The translations under genes were made by a program, and so were the position numbers. From Holothuria scabra (lineage: Eukaryota; Echinodermata; Holothuroidea; Aspidochirotida; Holothuriidae): DNA of 64,000 bases. The stretch is from the NCBI GenBank assembly GCA_037179385.1, contig CM074185.1:48735000-48798999 (forward strand), read 5' to 3'. The notes below the pieces were generated by a model that saw only the letters and a program-made list of their open reading frames with translations, did not search any database and was not told the origin of the DNA. Shown here in pieces: positions 46,794 to 60,954 of the stretch (its first letter is position 1; each line of letters opens with the position of its first letter).

Positions 46794-47642
46794 CTAAAGT
46801 TTAAAACTTTTAAAAGCTATGTTACCTAATCCAGATAATTTGGAAACACCAAAAGAACAGTTCTGGTACACGATTTCAGACGATGGCAACCCTTCTTTGT
46901 ACTGTCTACTTCGACAGGTGATGGCTGTAAGGTCACAGTTGAAGGTAAGCACCCTGACAGTCTTGATATTGCCAGAAGTTGACTCTGACTTCCTCCAATC
47001 GCAAAGTTTATCAGTTAAAATTTCTATTGTAACAGGAGGATATACTTCATTAACAGAACAACGCAAAACATACTGTAACAGGTCAAACGACAAAAAACTG
47101 TAAGAAATGCACCGAGGAGACGTATCGTAACTATGAGATACTAACAAACTGTATTCATGATTGAAAATTTCCATTCCTAAACGATCTACATGATCAGATG
47201 GATAACAGAAAGGATCGCGGATAGTGAAGTGGTATCGTCCAGAATCTTCTTCTCTGGTATTCAGAACTGTAAAATTTCCAGATGCGTACACCTTTTTAAG
47301 CCCAGGATTTTCATTTTCCTCCGTTTTAGTAGCGAAGAAAAACGAATATCGATTATTCACTGTGGACGTCCGGTTGAAGTAGAAGGTTTTCTGTAAAATC
47401 CTTGACGTAGAGGAGGTATTCCGTGTCATAATCATTCGCACTTCAACAACATTGGTATATCCAGGGCAGTAAGGTAGCCTAAACATGAATTGAGGAAAAG
47501 AACAATCACAACCTGCCAGAATAAAACAATAACTTTCCTCCTTGCAGTCACAGGAACATTCACTTTGGTTGGATGAAAACCCTAAATTCCACAGTACAAT
47601 AACGGAAAACCACATTAATGACGAGAGATACATTTCAACCAT
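46794..47642 (-). CDS. Secreted or surface Ig-like protein, cysteine-rich N-terminus (paralogue 1)
   Basis: 282 codons from ATG 47642. Residues 4-27 are a signal peptide (SSLMWFSVIVLWNLGF core). Cysteines at 29, 31, 33, 39, 45, 47 and 59 form a compact motif containing GCDCSFP and PYC. Residues 65-145 look like an Ig V-type domain with DSGRYHFTI at 133. A second Ig-like segment follows (RCSV...PPVTIEILT, WRK, FNCDLTAITC). Several N-glycosylation sites are present. The paralogue at 58711-59535 has identical cysteine spacing. The frame ends 11 codons after a phase-1 donor-like GGTAAC at 46821-46826, so the stop may be intronic and more exons (perhaps a membrane anchor) may follow at lower coordinates. 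Function is not known; recognition or adhesion is inferred from the fold. Confidence 0.75.
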   Translation of the reverse strand: MVEMYLSSLMWFSVIVLWNLGFSSNQSECSCDCKEESYCFILAGCDCSFPQFMFRLPYCPGYTNVVEVRMIMTRNTSSTSRILQKTFYFNRTSTVNNRYSFFFATKTEENENPGLKKVYASGNFTVLNTREEDSGRYHFTIRDPFCYPSDHVDRLGMEIFNHEYSLLVSHSYDTSPRCISYSFLSFDLLQYVLRCSVNEVYPPVTIEILTDKLCDWRKSESTSGNIKTVRVLTFNCDLTAITCRSRQYKEGLPSSEIVYQNCSFGVSKLSGLGNIAFKSFKL

Positions 47643-48584
47643 CTGTCAGATTCAACGTCAGTAAAAATTCATCCTCTGTACGGTGTATCTCGCGGCAAGC
47701 TTCGTGGGAATATGAGGCATCTCAAATCTCATGGTAACATCTAGTAAAACTGAAAGCCAAGTTATAAACACAATTAAAAATGCTCTAGGCTTTCAATTTA
47801 ATACGCTTTACTTACTTTTTGTATCTAACCTAAATAATCTGCATATTATATGGAAGGGGAATGCCACGAAGATTTCTTCACTTTCACTTTGTTATCTTAT
47901 AGGAGGCTTGAAATAAATATTGTCAATAAAGTGCATGAAGTGTCAAATGCTGTCATATTTGCTGTTACATGAAAGAAGGATTTACGAATAATGAATTTGA
48001 TAAACTTTGCTCTGATAAGAATTGTTTCTTACCTTTTATTCATTACAAGTATGCCGTACATCAGTTGGTGTAGAATTTCTCTCTGTATAAATAAAGATAT
48101 AGACAATGTGAAATTCATTGATTGGGCTTGATATAGAGGCTGCGGTGGCATGATAATATCGATTGGCGTAGTGTATTTTTCTTTGGGGCGAAAGTTTCAA
48201 AATTAGATTTGTCACTGCTTTTCAAATTTTCCATGTGAGCACGGCAGGTACATTTTGTAGGCCCTAGATACCAAATATCTTACCGTATTGTGTAGAGGGA
48301 GCTACCTTAGTTACACTTTCTTTGGTGCGTTACAGTTCTCTTCTGAAAAAATCTCTCCGAACACTGCCAGGCCCGTTATTCTCATTTTTACACTCAAACA
48401 TGACACCACCAGAACACCAGGCTTTCCACATGACATCGCGGTGTTACAAGAGCTCCTCGGAGAATTGGGGATGATGCTCACGGCAAAAGATACATGTTAA
48501 GCCCAAATATCATTATCATTCAACTCAATTGGAAAGGCACTAAAGGGATTATAAAAAATAACAATAACAAACTATGGCAACTAC
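47643..48584. other. Upstream region of the Ig-like gene, nothing else recognised
   Basis: It should include the promoter of the minus-strand gene, but no TATA or other core element stands out. Confidence 0.4.
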
Positions 48585-48759
48585 CATCTGCCTTTATTTT
48601 AAAAAGACCATGAAGAATGGGTAAATGAACTCCTACTAGATTCACTCCGGGACTTATATCAGTACGGATACTTTTTACCGGAACGTCAACAACGTAGTTT
48701 GAAGGCTGCGTGCCAACACTTACTGCTACATTTACTACAAATTTCGTATTATCGTCCAT
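48585..48759 (-). CDS. Possible coding exon, unknown protein
   Basis: On the minus strand a pyrimidine-rich tract ending TTTATCTTCAG is followed at once by ATGGACGATAAT. About 58 codons read MDDNTKFVVNVAVSV, then VPVKSIRTD and GVNLVGVHLPILHGLFKIKAD, ending at a GTAGTT donor-like site (48581-48584). The composition (balanced, hydrophobic alternation, VxVxVxV strands) looks coded, and splice signals occur on both edges. I do not recognise the family, and no partner exon was identified. If it is an internal exon, the ATG is incidental. Confidence 0.35.
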
Positions 48760-48794
48760 CTGAAGATAAAAGATAAAACAAAGATAGAAATGTA

Positions 48795-48985
48795 CCCGAA
48801 CTCTCCGTTTTAGAGTGACATTTCACTCTCTAAGGAGTGGCATCAATCATTTATAGAGATAAGTACCACTTCGAGTAGAGTGGAATTTCAGTCTGCTTCC
48901 ACTCTATTAAATAGTGGTCACCATGTTGGCTATCGTGGAAGTCCAAATTTCACTCTTCTACGTTTCGAGGGCTCTAAAACGTCAC
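48795..48985. repeat. Possible small dispersed repeat with TTTCACTCT/AGAGTG motifs
   Basis: GTTTTAGAG with AATTTCACTCT-like blocks at both edges in inverted arrangement, and a 9-bp perfect hairpin (AGAGTGGAA/TTCCACTCT). A related patch occurs at about 55090-55350. No duplication was found. Confidence 0.3.
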
Positions 48986-49079
48986 TTATTTATTTTAAGG
49001 CCCGATGAATTGGAATACATACTTCCAGTGGCGCAAATCTCTGTTTGAGATTGAGGGGTCAGAACGTATAAAGTGTAGG

Positions 49080-50048
49080 CTTGGATTTGAAACTGTCCAT
49101 ACTTAACGCAAAGTCTTATCTTAGCCTGGCGGGGTCCAATGGCAAATCTCATTGTTTTCAATACAACAAAAGATGTAAGAAGATTGTTTCGAATGGACGG
49201 GTTTTAGTGAAATGGCTCATGTGCTTAAAGAAAAACAAAAGAACAAAAAGAAAAAAAAAGTTGGCATGTCGTTACACAAACTTACATTCATGCATCTCTT
49301 TGTGCCAATAACTACAGATCTAGACACTCTTTCTGATTTGAATGTCACGATCATAAAAGGGTCGGCTCATTTGTTTGGGGAGCCCTTCACGAGTGATGGG
49401 AATGACCAATCTCGTCTTAACTATGAACTTTCTAGACTTAAAAATTTACTTGTGACCTCTTGCAATTTGTGTTTCTCCTTTTGGTTTAACCAAACCCCTC
49501 GGAAAGTTTTTTGAAGGAATCGGAAACTGTTATGTTTGATGTTATTTGGCCAGGTAATTCTGACAACGTCAGACGATCGGTTATGATAAATGCGATCGAA
49601 AATGTTGGTTTGAAAGTAGTCTCTTCATTTGGAAATAGCTTGAAAAAAAATTTGATGAAGCCCTGTGCAGGTCATACCAGAGGTATTTGGAAATATTGAT
49701 TTGATTTTCACCAAAAGCCGTAAGGAAAACATTTAACTTCCCAGTGTAATTGTTCAATGAAAAAAATTCAGTAGCATCGCTAATGATTTCATTGGTCAAA
49801 TATTACAGGCTCGGTGCAGTATTTCTTTCCATCGACCAATAGATAACTTTGGTGGACAGATAATTTGGAATAGTTCATACATTCGAATTGATAATTACCT
49901 TGTAATGAGTTGTGTTCTACTTGATAAAAATATTATATATGTCTGTGATTTCTTTGTTGAGGGAAACAAGCCATTAACTTTTAAACGGTTCAAGCAGACG
50001 TTTGATATTGACCCCAATTATTTAAAAAGTAGTGGAGGTTGTTTGTGA
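49080..50048 (+). pseudogene. LINE-derived C-terminal fragment, heavily decayed
   Basis: The clearest part is 49835-50045, where one plus-strand frame gives QIIWNNSYIRIDN, NIIYVCDFFVEGNKPLTFKR and FDIDPNYLKSSGG. The series (Q-x2-WNN-x2-I-x-ID ... NI-Y-V-DF ... F-x2-F ... NYL) is the pattern seen near the C-terminus of LINE ORF2 proteins. Upstream frames (49212-49700) probably belong to the same remnant but are broken by many stops. It is not the same copy as 41555-45617, and the family was not identified. Confidence 0.4.
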
Positions 50049-53072
<3,024 letters not shown>

Positions 53073-53589
53073 AACTGGGCACCAAGCACAATAACAGTAG
53101 GCTCCGATTTTTAAGTTTACGGTATAATCCGGGCGGATGAACTCCTAAATTTCCAATTCAAGTCTGATGCCCATACAGTCAGTCCGCGCGGTTGGATGTG
53201 GTATGAAGATGGGGGAGTGGGGCAACAACTTTCCGACAGCCAGACCCTCAGATCGTGTCAGTGATCAGATTCGTCTATAAGCAATCCACCCAGACGAATG
53301 CGCGCGCACACACCCACTGTACACACATACACAAACTTGCATGTACACATTATTTCACACGTATATAGGCAAAACATAATTACATTGCGACTTAGGAATT
53401 AATGTAGTACCATTGTTTTAAAATACAGTCCAATTGACGTTTTCTATAAGCCTTAAAGTTATATCCGTATACCACGATGTATCATTTTATGTACCTACCT
53501 GTTGTGTTTAAAATCTGCCCGAATTACTGCAGGGGGAGCAAAGAACCATGTTTTCCTCCCAATATTTTCAATAGGGGGGGGGGGGATTA
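53073..53589. other. Non-coding stretch, no gene seen
   Basis: Includes a (CA)n-like patch at about 53304-53335 and a poly(G) run at 53574-53584. Confidence 0.5.
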
Positions 53590-53690
53590 CTCTCCTGCTA
53601 CCCAGGTTCGACGCCCCTGGTCGGCCCGACGTTGACTAATTGGTTAGAAACTGGGCCACAAAACTCCGCCTAACTTTAATCAAGGCATAG
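53590..53690 (+). mobile_element. Fragment of the tRNA-SINE family
   Basis: ACTAATTGGTTAGAAACTGG and CCACAAAACTCCGCCTAAC match the 3' body of the SINE. The upstream GGTTCGACGCCCCTGG could be a B-box-like remnant. The middle of the element is deleted. Confidence 0.5.
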
Positions 53691-56600
53691 CAATGGATAA
53701 ACAACTGGCTTGACATGACTTAAAAGATTATTTAGTGAAAAGGTCCATCCGAAATTGTACTGCCCCATCAAATTTGAACAAGTTCATTATCAGCTGCATT
53801 TTAAATGTGGAAATTACAGAAGAGAAGTCTTTTGTCTCCATTAGAGATTGGCAAGTCGTTTCTTACCAGATGATCAGTTCAAAATTAGCTCGTCCAATGA
53901 ACGTTGCATTGAAACTGAGATCAGGACTGCTTTCAATGATCCCTTGAACACCAAGTTCGCAACAAGATGGCGGTCCTCTAACGGAGAATACTGGCGTAAA
54001 AACGCTAGCTAGCCGCTGACAGATCACTGGATGTATGAGAAGTAGTAAACCCAAGCGGGAAGTCGACAGTAGACCGATAGAGGACAAATGGAAAAAATAG
54101 TGACCTAAAGAAATGCCAGTTTAATGTTAGAACATTCAGTTTAGCAATAAAAGAAACAGTGTTAACATTTGTAAGTGTTATATGTGACGAAAAATTTTTC
54201 CTGTCGTAAATTATGCTGGTGGAAAAAGGCTGGAGGTACACCTGCGTTTTACGCCCCAAAACGCCAGGTGTCCGTTGTTGGACCGCCGGGTGTGAGAGAT
54301 GAAGGAATTTCATTCACAAAAGTACCAAAAATGTGCTAAAATTGTATTTTGCAATCCTTTGCAATTGTTGTTGAGGAAAAGGACCTATGCATAGATCAGG
54401 ATATAGGGAACTATATCATGGGCTATGGGTCAATCTCCGCTATTGTACGCGTACACACGCGTCATCTGGCCCTCCATCATTCTTTGTCTGTAAGCATGAT
54501 GATGTAATTACAACAACAAACGCTTCATATTATAAAAGTAGTTATATCAATTTTAAGAGACTGATTCCTCTGTGATAAATATTAAATCATTCATATATAT
54601 TTTTACTGGTTATTTACTTTCATGTGATGAAATTTTTTACGGTGGAGGAATAAATAAAAGCACCCGTTCTGAAAATTCAACATTGCGCACAAGCCTCTTC
54701 CTTGTCTTGGGTTTAAATGGGGGCTACTTTTTAAAAAACATTTAAAAACACCTGATTCTCATACGGAGTCGAGTGGTATATTTTAAACTTTTTTCCCTTT
54801 AGGGTTTGCCAACGTAAAGGCCATATCGGTCAAAACTCGATTCTTAGAAAAGACACATTTTTCAGTTTTTCATTTCATAGCTTTGTTGTTAAAATACTTT
54901 CCAGCAAACTGCTGTAGGGTAAATACTAGGGATTCGCTCTGCTCATTCTGACACAGCAGTGTTTCTGTCGCAAATTGTAGCAAAGCACCGTCGGTAACCG
55001 CTATACAATGCTCCCGTTGGCCACCGCTAGACTGATGCTAACTAGGTAAAGACTCTAAAGTGCAATAGACCTCCTGCCTATTGAATGCACTGTTAAAATT
55101 AAGAGAGTTAAATTTCACTCGTTCGAAGAGTGGAAGTAAAAACGTTTATTCTCAAGTAACGGAAGTTCCCCCAACAAAGAATGAAATTTACTAGATTAGA
55201 AGGAGTACCATTTAAAAAGGAGTGATTCCTTCAGATAATGGCTTAATAGTGATTTTTGCAAATTAACACTCCGATGGAGCAAATTCACACTTTTACTCTA
55301 TTATAAACTGACTTACTTCAATGTCCTACTTTAAAAGTATAGCCAACAACAAATAGACTCAACTCTTTACTCTTTAATGATTGTTTAAATTAATACTTCA
55401 TTTTATGGTACTGTTTCCTCTATCATCTTTCCAAGTATTGTTCTACTTTATCATACTACTCTCTCAACCACCGAGTCTGTTTAGATTTATTATCCATTCC
55501 TTAGTTTTGATATTTTACGCTTGAAACTTTTTTCTTTTTTTATTAATAAACATTTTGATGTATTTGCGTTTTTATGTTTGTATTGTGAGCATGGAATTTC
55601 GCTTTCGAGATTTCATTTAAAGCTGAGATTGAACTTCTTCATTAAAGATATCATGTTACGATGGGATTGGTCAATTGCCATTAACCTATTACTTAACGCA
55701 TATCCAAATTTTCAAGTTGTATCAAATTTACAGCTGATGCGCACTGGTAAACAGGAAATTCTTGATTGACAGTCGTCATTATATTGTATCGATTACATTT
55801 GATTCTTTTGTGGTTTCCCGAAAGGGAAACCCTTTAGACTCATGCAAACTACACTTTTGCAAAACATGTGTAGGATCGTGCATTTTAGTGTTGGCTTAAG
55901 CTATGGTTTGTAAGCTCAACGATTGAGAATTATTTCTTTGTTTTGTTTTGTTTTCAGTAGAATAGTACCAAGCCAAAGCCTGTCTTCATTTTGGATGATT
56001 GAGGTTGTTGTTGCTAGGGTAGATCATTTTTAAGAGGGACATCTGTGTGAATGGTATTGCTGGAACTTAATTCACCAAATATATATTGCAATGTTTGCCT
56101 GTTTGTTTCTTTTTGAAAAAAAAAACTGTGACTTTCATCGGGTATATTTATAATTTCTGATTGCATAATTGCATAAACATCAAATTTCGTCGAGAAATAT
56201 GTGTTACTTTTGTAAAATGCAGCAATCTTGAAAAAATTGTGTTTTACAAAGTGGTTGTACATTACTTGATAGCAGGGCATGGTGAAACATTGTCATGTTT
56301 TCACAAAGTGACTGACATTTATACATTAGTACTTTGTCAACATTTTTGCTTAGAATTATAACTTTACAAACTCGTTATCCATAGAAAAAGCTACTTCGAT
56401 GCTCTCGCTAAGAGTTGTGAGGTTTTTTTAGTTCAAGATACAGCTTTACTCCCTATTAAGTATTATTTAAGTGGAAGGCATTGTACCGACTGAAAGGTCA
56501 AACGTCCGGCCGGCTTTTCGACCGCAGTTACGAAAAAGCATGCACAATACATGCATTCGGGTCAGTTAGTGGTTTTGACTTTATATCAACAGAGAGCCGA

Positions 56601-58710
56601 GTAAAATATTACCGTGTTTCTTGCATGGAGCTAACATTTATTTTGATTTATAAATCAATACTCCCACAAAAAATTGTTTTGAATCATTTTTAAAAACTTG
56701 TTTTCCATTTGCAAACTTCAAAAATACCTTTGGTACAAATTGTTAGGAACTATTTAGCCATGATACATTCTTTACCCCTATGATTTAAGTAGAAGTCACC
56801 TGGACCTCCTTAAAGGTCACTCATCCGGTCGACCTTTCTATTCTTTATCGCAGTGACAACACATGCATGACTTTTGTTGAATCATTTCGTCGCGTCACTT
56901 CAACCGAATCGTAGTAGTGAATAGGTTATTACTGAGTCTCAGTCGCTATTTTCACAGCCTGAAATTAGACCCAAAGAAAAACTTTGCAATTATGCTTCTG
57001 AAGGTTGTTTTGGACTGCCCACATCTAAAAAAGTATTTCTCCCTTCTTTCGGGAAACTTTTCACACTTAGGTTTTGATTACAGTAAGGGATTAAGGAATA
57101 GCGCTATCGATAGAAGTTAGGAAATGTATTGTTAAATAGTGCGCGCGACAAACAATGGATTTCACGTTGTATGTTGGAAGGTGTGAGAATTTATCGTAAG
57201 AAACACATTTTGTTTGAATTATGAAACTAGCTGCATATGAAAAAACAGTGTTACCGACGAGCATACACTTTCGTTACGGGCTTGTTTCTTTCCAAAAAAG
57301 GTAAACCATGTCGTATAGTGATTGGATACTACACATTGAGTTACGAGAACTGATGTGATGGAAAAAGATCTACCACTTTATCGAAAATTCATTTTGTTTA
57401 CCAATCTTTTTTGAGATATTCTGTTGGACTGTGTAGGAGAGGGAGGACATATATCATATCCTTCAGACCCGAATGAAAAGCTTATCATTTATTATTGAGA
57501 TAAAACTTATTTTTGACCTCCATTAGACGTTTATCCTAAAGTTTTCAGATTTAGAGAATAATAACATAATATATCCCCAGCAAACACATTATGTCGAAAA
57601 AAAAAAAAAACGTTTTGGTTGATGATCACTTGATCTGCTTCCCTTTTCCATCCAGAAGCAGGTATTCAAAACGTCTTAGAGACCTATTTAATTTTCAGTC
57701 TAGCAGAAGATGGTGCAATTGTGATTTCAGCACTGGAAAAAGTTTTGTCTGAAAAACCTTTCCCTAACAAAAATGTGAGCTCTTCAAACAGTTTTGATTT
57801 AGTTATTTCTTCATGCGCTTCCTCTTTGTCCAATTGTTTTTAAAAACGTATCGTAATGAAACCAGGTACGTTTAAAAAAGCATTCTTGTGTTTGCCGGGC
57901 CAATTACTCCTTTACTCTTTTGATTCGTGATTCCCTGGTAACTCTTGTACACTGTAAACTTCTGTCTACTCTAGACCAAAAAGATGAAACTATTCACTAA
58001 AAAAATATTGCTTTAATATTTAAGTCTTTCGATTTTCTTAGTCGTCGACTTATTTCTTGTAAGATGAAATCCATTTGCTCTCCAAGCTTCAAGGTCTTAG
58101 GGCAAATCTTAGGCCTATTCAAGAAATGTCTCAGATATTTTTTACAGTGAGTAGAAGACTAACAGACGTTCTATCGTAAAATGTCTATTAATATGACCTG
58201 TAAGTGTTATAATTATCGCATTTTTTCATATTCCATGGTGATAATTGATTATTGTTCCATGAAAATCTTAGTACTTATTTTTGCTCATTTGTACCCGGCT
58301 TTTCAGAAGTTAGCCCCGAATTAGTATAGGTTAACTGTAAAAACGACAACACGTAATAATGGGTAAGATTTAACAATTAATGTATGAAAAATTTTGTTTT
58401 AAAGAAATCATATGCCATATGGCACCTGTAAATGCAACATTGAAAGTATGTCTTGGAAGTATTTTGCAGTGATAAAGTAATCTCAATCATAAAAATAATT
58501 ACTAATTTATTATTTTTTACCAAAATGCACTATGATTATCACGTATAAATCAGTTTCCGTATTAATGATTAATTGTTGTTTCACGCAAATTTAAGTACTT
58601 GCTTTTGGCTCATTTGTATCGTGTATCGTGACAACCCTAATTTTTGTGAACCATCATCAATTTATGCAGTTATTCAAACGTCAACGGCAAATCGTGTGTA
58701 GATTTATTAT
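53691..58710. other. Long stretch without a recognised gene
   Basis: AT-rich DNA on the 3' side of the Ig-like gene at 58711-59535. If that gene has more exons they should lie here on the minus strand, but I could not identify any. It contains a repeat-like patch with TTTCACTCG/AGAGTGG motifs (55090-55350) and a poly(A) run (57597-57610). Confidence 0.4.
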
Positions 58711-59535
58711 TTACAGGTCTAAATGAAACATATTCGTCTTAAAATATTCACACGTCAAGATACCCATACCTGGAATTTGAAAAGTACAACTTTCGTATCC
58801 ACCTGACTGTGCAGAACTTTGTCGAGTTACGCACGTGATAGATGATAAATCGCAGTCAAAATGAGACACCCGTACAATTTTCTCAGTTCTGGATGACGAT
58901 TTAAGTTTTCTCCATACACATGATTCATCACTAGTCAAAATGTCTATCTCCACCGGTGGTTCAACTATTTTAACAGAGCAGTACAACACTTTTCCTGACC
59001 GAGTAGGGTAATGGATGCATATAGGAGATGTTGTAAGACTGCTAAAGACTGATAAATTAGTTGCATGGTACAATAGTTGCCTCCTTACAACATCGCCTTG
59101 ACCGAATGATGGGCAGGATCTTTCCGTTAAAGTAAGGGAGTATTCTCCCGTATCAACAGGTCTTGTGCTTAAAACTGTAAACTTAAAAGAAAAACGTCTA
59201 AATTCGTTAGCAGAATAGTCGTTTTCATCCAGAGTACTATTGAAGGAAAGCAAATAATGACCTCTTACTAAATGATCCCTATTTAAATCGAACTCCTTAT
59301 TCAAAGTAGTCGTGGTAGAACCAATCCTTCTAATAGTCATTCTCAGTCCAACGGCATTTATGTTACCAGCACTGCAGTAAGGTATCTGGAAAGTCATCTC
59401 CGGGAACGAACAATCGCAACCGACCAAGGTGGTGCAGCGTGACTCATTATTACACTCACAAATGCAGTCTTTCGTAGGCACTGACACCATGACTTTAACA
59501 AGAAAGACTAAATAGAAGGCAGTGCACGTCTTCAT
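58711..59535 (-). CDS. Secreted or surface Ig-like protein, cysteine-rich N-terminus (paralogue 2)
   Basis: 274 codons from ATG 59535. Signal peptide at residues 1-19 (FYLVFLVKVMVSVP core). Cysteines at 24, 26, 28, 34, 40, 42 and 54 have exactly the spacing of the paralogue at 46794-47642, with GCDCSFP and PYC shared. An Ig V-type segment ends in DTGEYSLTL at 128, also at the same distance from the last N-terminal cysteine. A second Ig-like part follows (YCSVKIVEPPVEIDILT, CVWRK, FDCDLSSITC). A phase-1 donor-like GGTATGG lies at 58764-58770 just after the last cysteine-rich strand, so the visible stop may be intronic. Phase-1 ends are usual for Ig-domain exons. Same strand as paralogue 1 and about 11 kb from it, as in a tandem family. 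Confidence 0.75.
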   Translation of the reverse strand: MKTCTAFYLVFLVKVMVSVPTKDCICECNNESRCTTLVGCDCSFPEMTFQIPYCSAGNINAVGLRMTIRRIGSTTTTLNKEFDLNRDHLVRGHYLLSFNSTLDENDYSANEFRRFSFKFTVLSTRPVDTGEYSLTLTERSCPSFGQGDVVRRQLLYHATNLSVFSSLTTSPICIHYPTRSGKVLYCSVKIVEPPVEIDILTSDESCVWRKLKSSSRTEKIVRVSHFDCDLSSITCVTRQSSAQSGGYESCTFQIPGMGILTCEYFKTNMFHLDL

Positions 59536-60374
59536 CTTCAGTATTATAGAACATTCACTCGATGTTTAAGAGAGGCAATGGTGTAGCGATTTAGATTCTC
59601 AAAGATTGAACTTACTGTTTAACAACTTGAATCCGAAAGCGGAAACAAATAAGAGTAACAAAACTTAGTTTCAATGAGGTGTGTCTTTGCTGGATTTGAG
59701 TGACTTCATCACTTTGATTTCCCTGTTTTTAGATAGCACTACACTTTAAAATTTAGTTTTTGTTAAATGGGCAATCCCACTTATATCTACAAGTACAATG
59801 CATTCATTATAGTTGTGTTTCTAGGACATTACCATGCAACATAAAAGGGGTCCACTTCAATATAAAGCACACGCATCAGTTCCTAGTTATTCATTGGAAC
59901 ACTTTAATTGTGGCTTGGGATGTTTTCCTTTAAATGCTTAGCATTTTGTTACATCAGTTATTACGTTTGCCACTTAAAATCCTTTTCAAGCAAATAGCTA
60001 AGAGAATTAGAAGGGCACGCGCTTGTCCGACTTTCATCGGACAGAAGATCCATTTAACCAAACATATGGTTCGGTTTAGTAAAAGTTTTAGAATTCAGGT
60101 AAGAATTATCTACAGAGAGAATAAAGTTTGTCCCTAGTAGGATTAGGGTTAAGGTTTTGATCATTGTCAGTGTAAGAAATAAGCTTAGTATAGAATCTTG
60201 GTTGCAAGGAAGCCTCGATGTATTCATTGTGTCAAGGTTTTCACACCTTAAACAAGAAAAGTTTTATATGTTCCATTTTCAGAACAAAACACACACACAC
60301 AAACACCCACACACAAACATACACACACACACAAAGAATTTGAATAATTCTCCTACTGTACTGCCTTTGTGCGT
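59536..60374. other. Upstream region of the Ig-like gene; short (CA)n patch
   Basis: No other gene recognised. CA-rich repeat at about 60286-60332. Confidence 0.45.
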
Positions 60375-60515
60375 GACGCTCCGCATAAGCAATGGAGTAG
60401 GGAAAACAAGGCAGTGAGCAAGGACTGGAAAAAGGCCGTGGCCGGCTCGACTTGAACAAATACATAGGTTGAAAACTGAGCCGAAAACTCTATCTAACGA
60501 ACAAACTAACTAACC
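60375..60515 (+). mobile_element. tRNA-SINE family copy lacking the head
   Basis: Colinear with the minus strand of 2889-3010: TAGGGAAAACAAGGCAGTGAG, GGAAAAAGGCCGTGGCCGG, GACTTGAACAAATA, AACTGAGCCGAAAACTC. The tail reads CTAACGAACAAACTAACTAAC, a TAAC-type repeat. The 5' tRNA part is missing. Confidence 0.7.
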
Positions 60516-60954
60516 CTCTTCACAATAAAGTTGGCATGCTGTTGTATTTATTTACCATGATTTGAAATAAATTCTGTTAACATCTGACGTGAAAGCGTTC
60601 ACATGTTGTAAATGGTTATGAATCTAAAACATTATAATAGACCAGGCGGAGAAGGGGGGCGGGGGGTATCGTCACCCGAAATTTATGAGACCAAGTGGAT
60701 TTGGTCAATTTTGGGTCGCCGATTCCGAAAATCGAGGGTATACGGGCCATATCAGGGCTTTTCTGCGCCATTTTGACGTTTAAAGTTCAAAGGGCGCCCT
60801 CCTTTTATCAAAAATCTCGTTTTCTCCATATATTTATGGTCCAGTCAGTAACTGATGTGAGATTTGGTTCTAATATTCTGTAAATATAATGTCAACTGCT
60901 AAATACTGGGTTATATTAGTATTCATATTGATATGCTAATTAGATAACGTTAAA

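Noticed and set aside
47190..47396. Plus-strand frames within 46819-47396
   Set aside because: They are antisense shadows of the Ig-like gene on the minus strand.
55088..55400. A second CACTGT-ended MITE
   Set aside because: The left edge reads CACTGTTAAAA, but no inverted partner end could be found; left as a possible dispersed repeat only.
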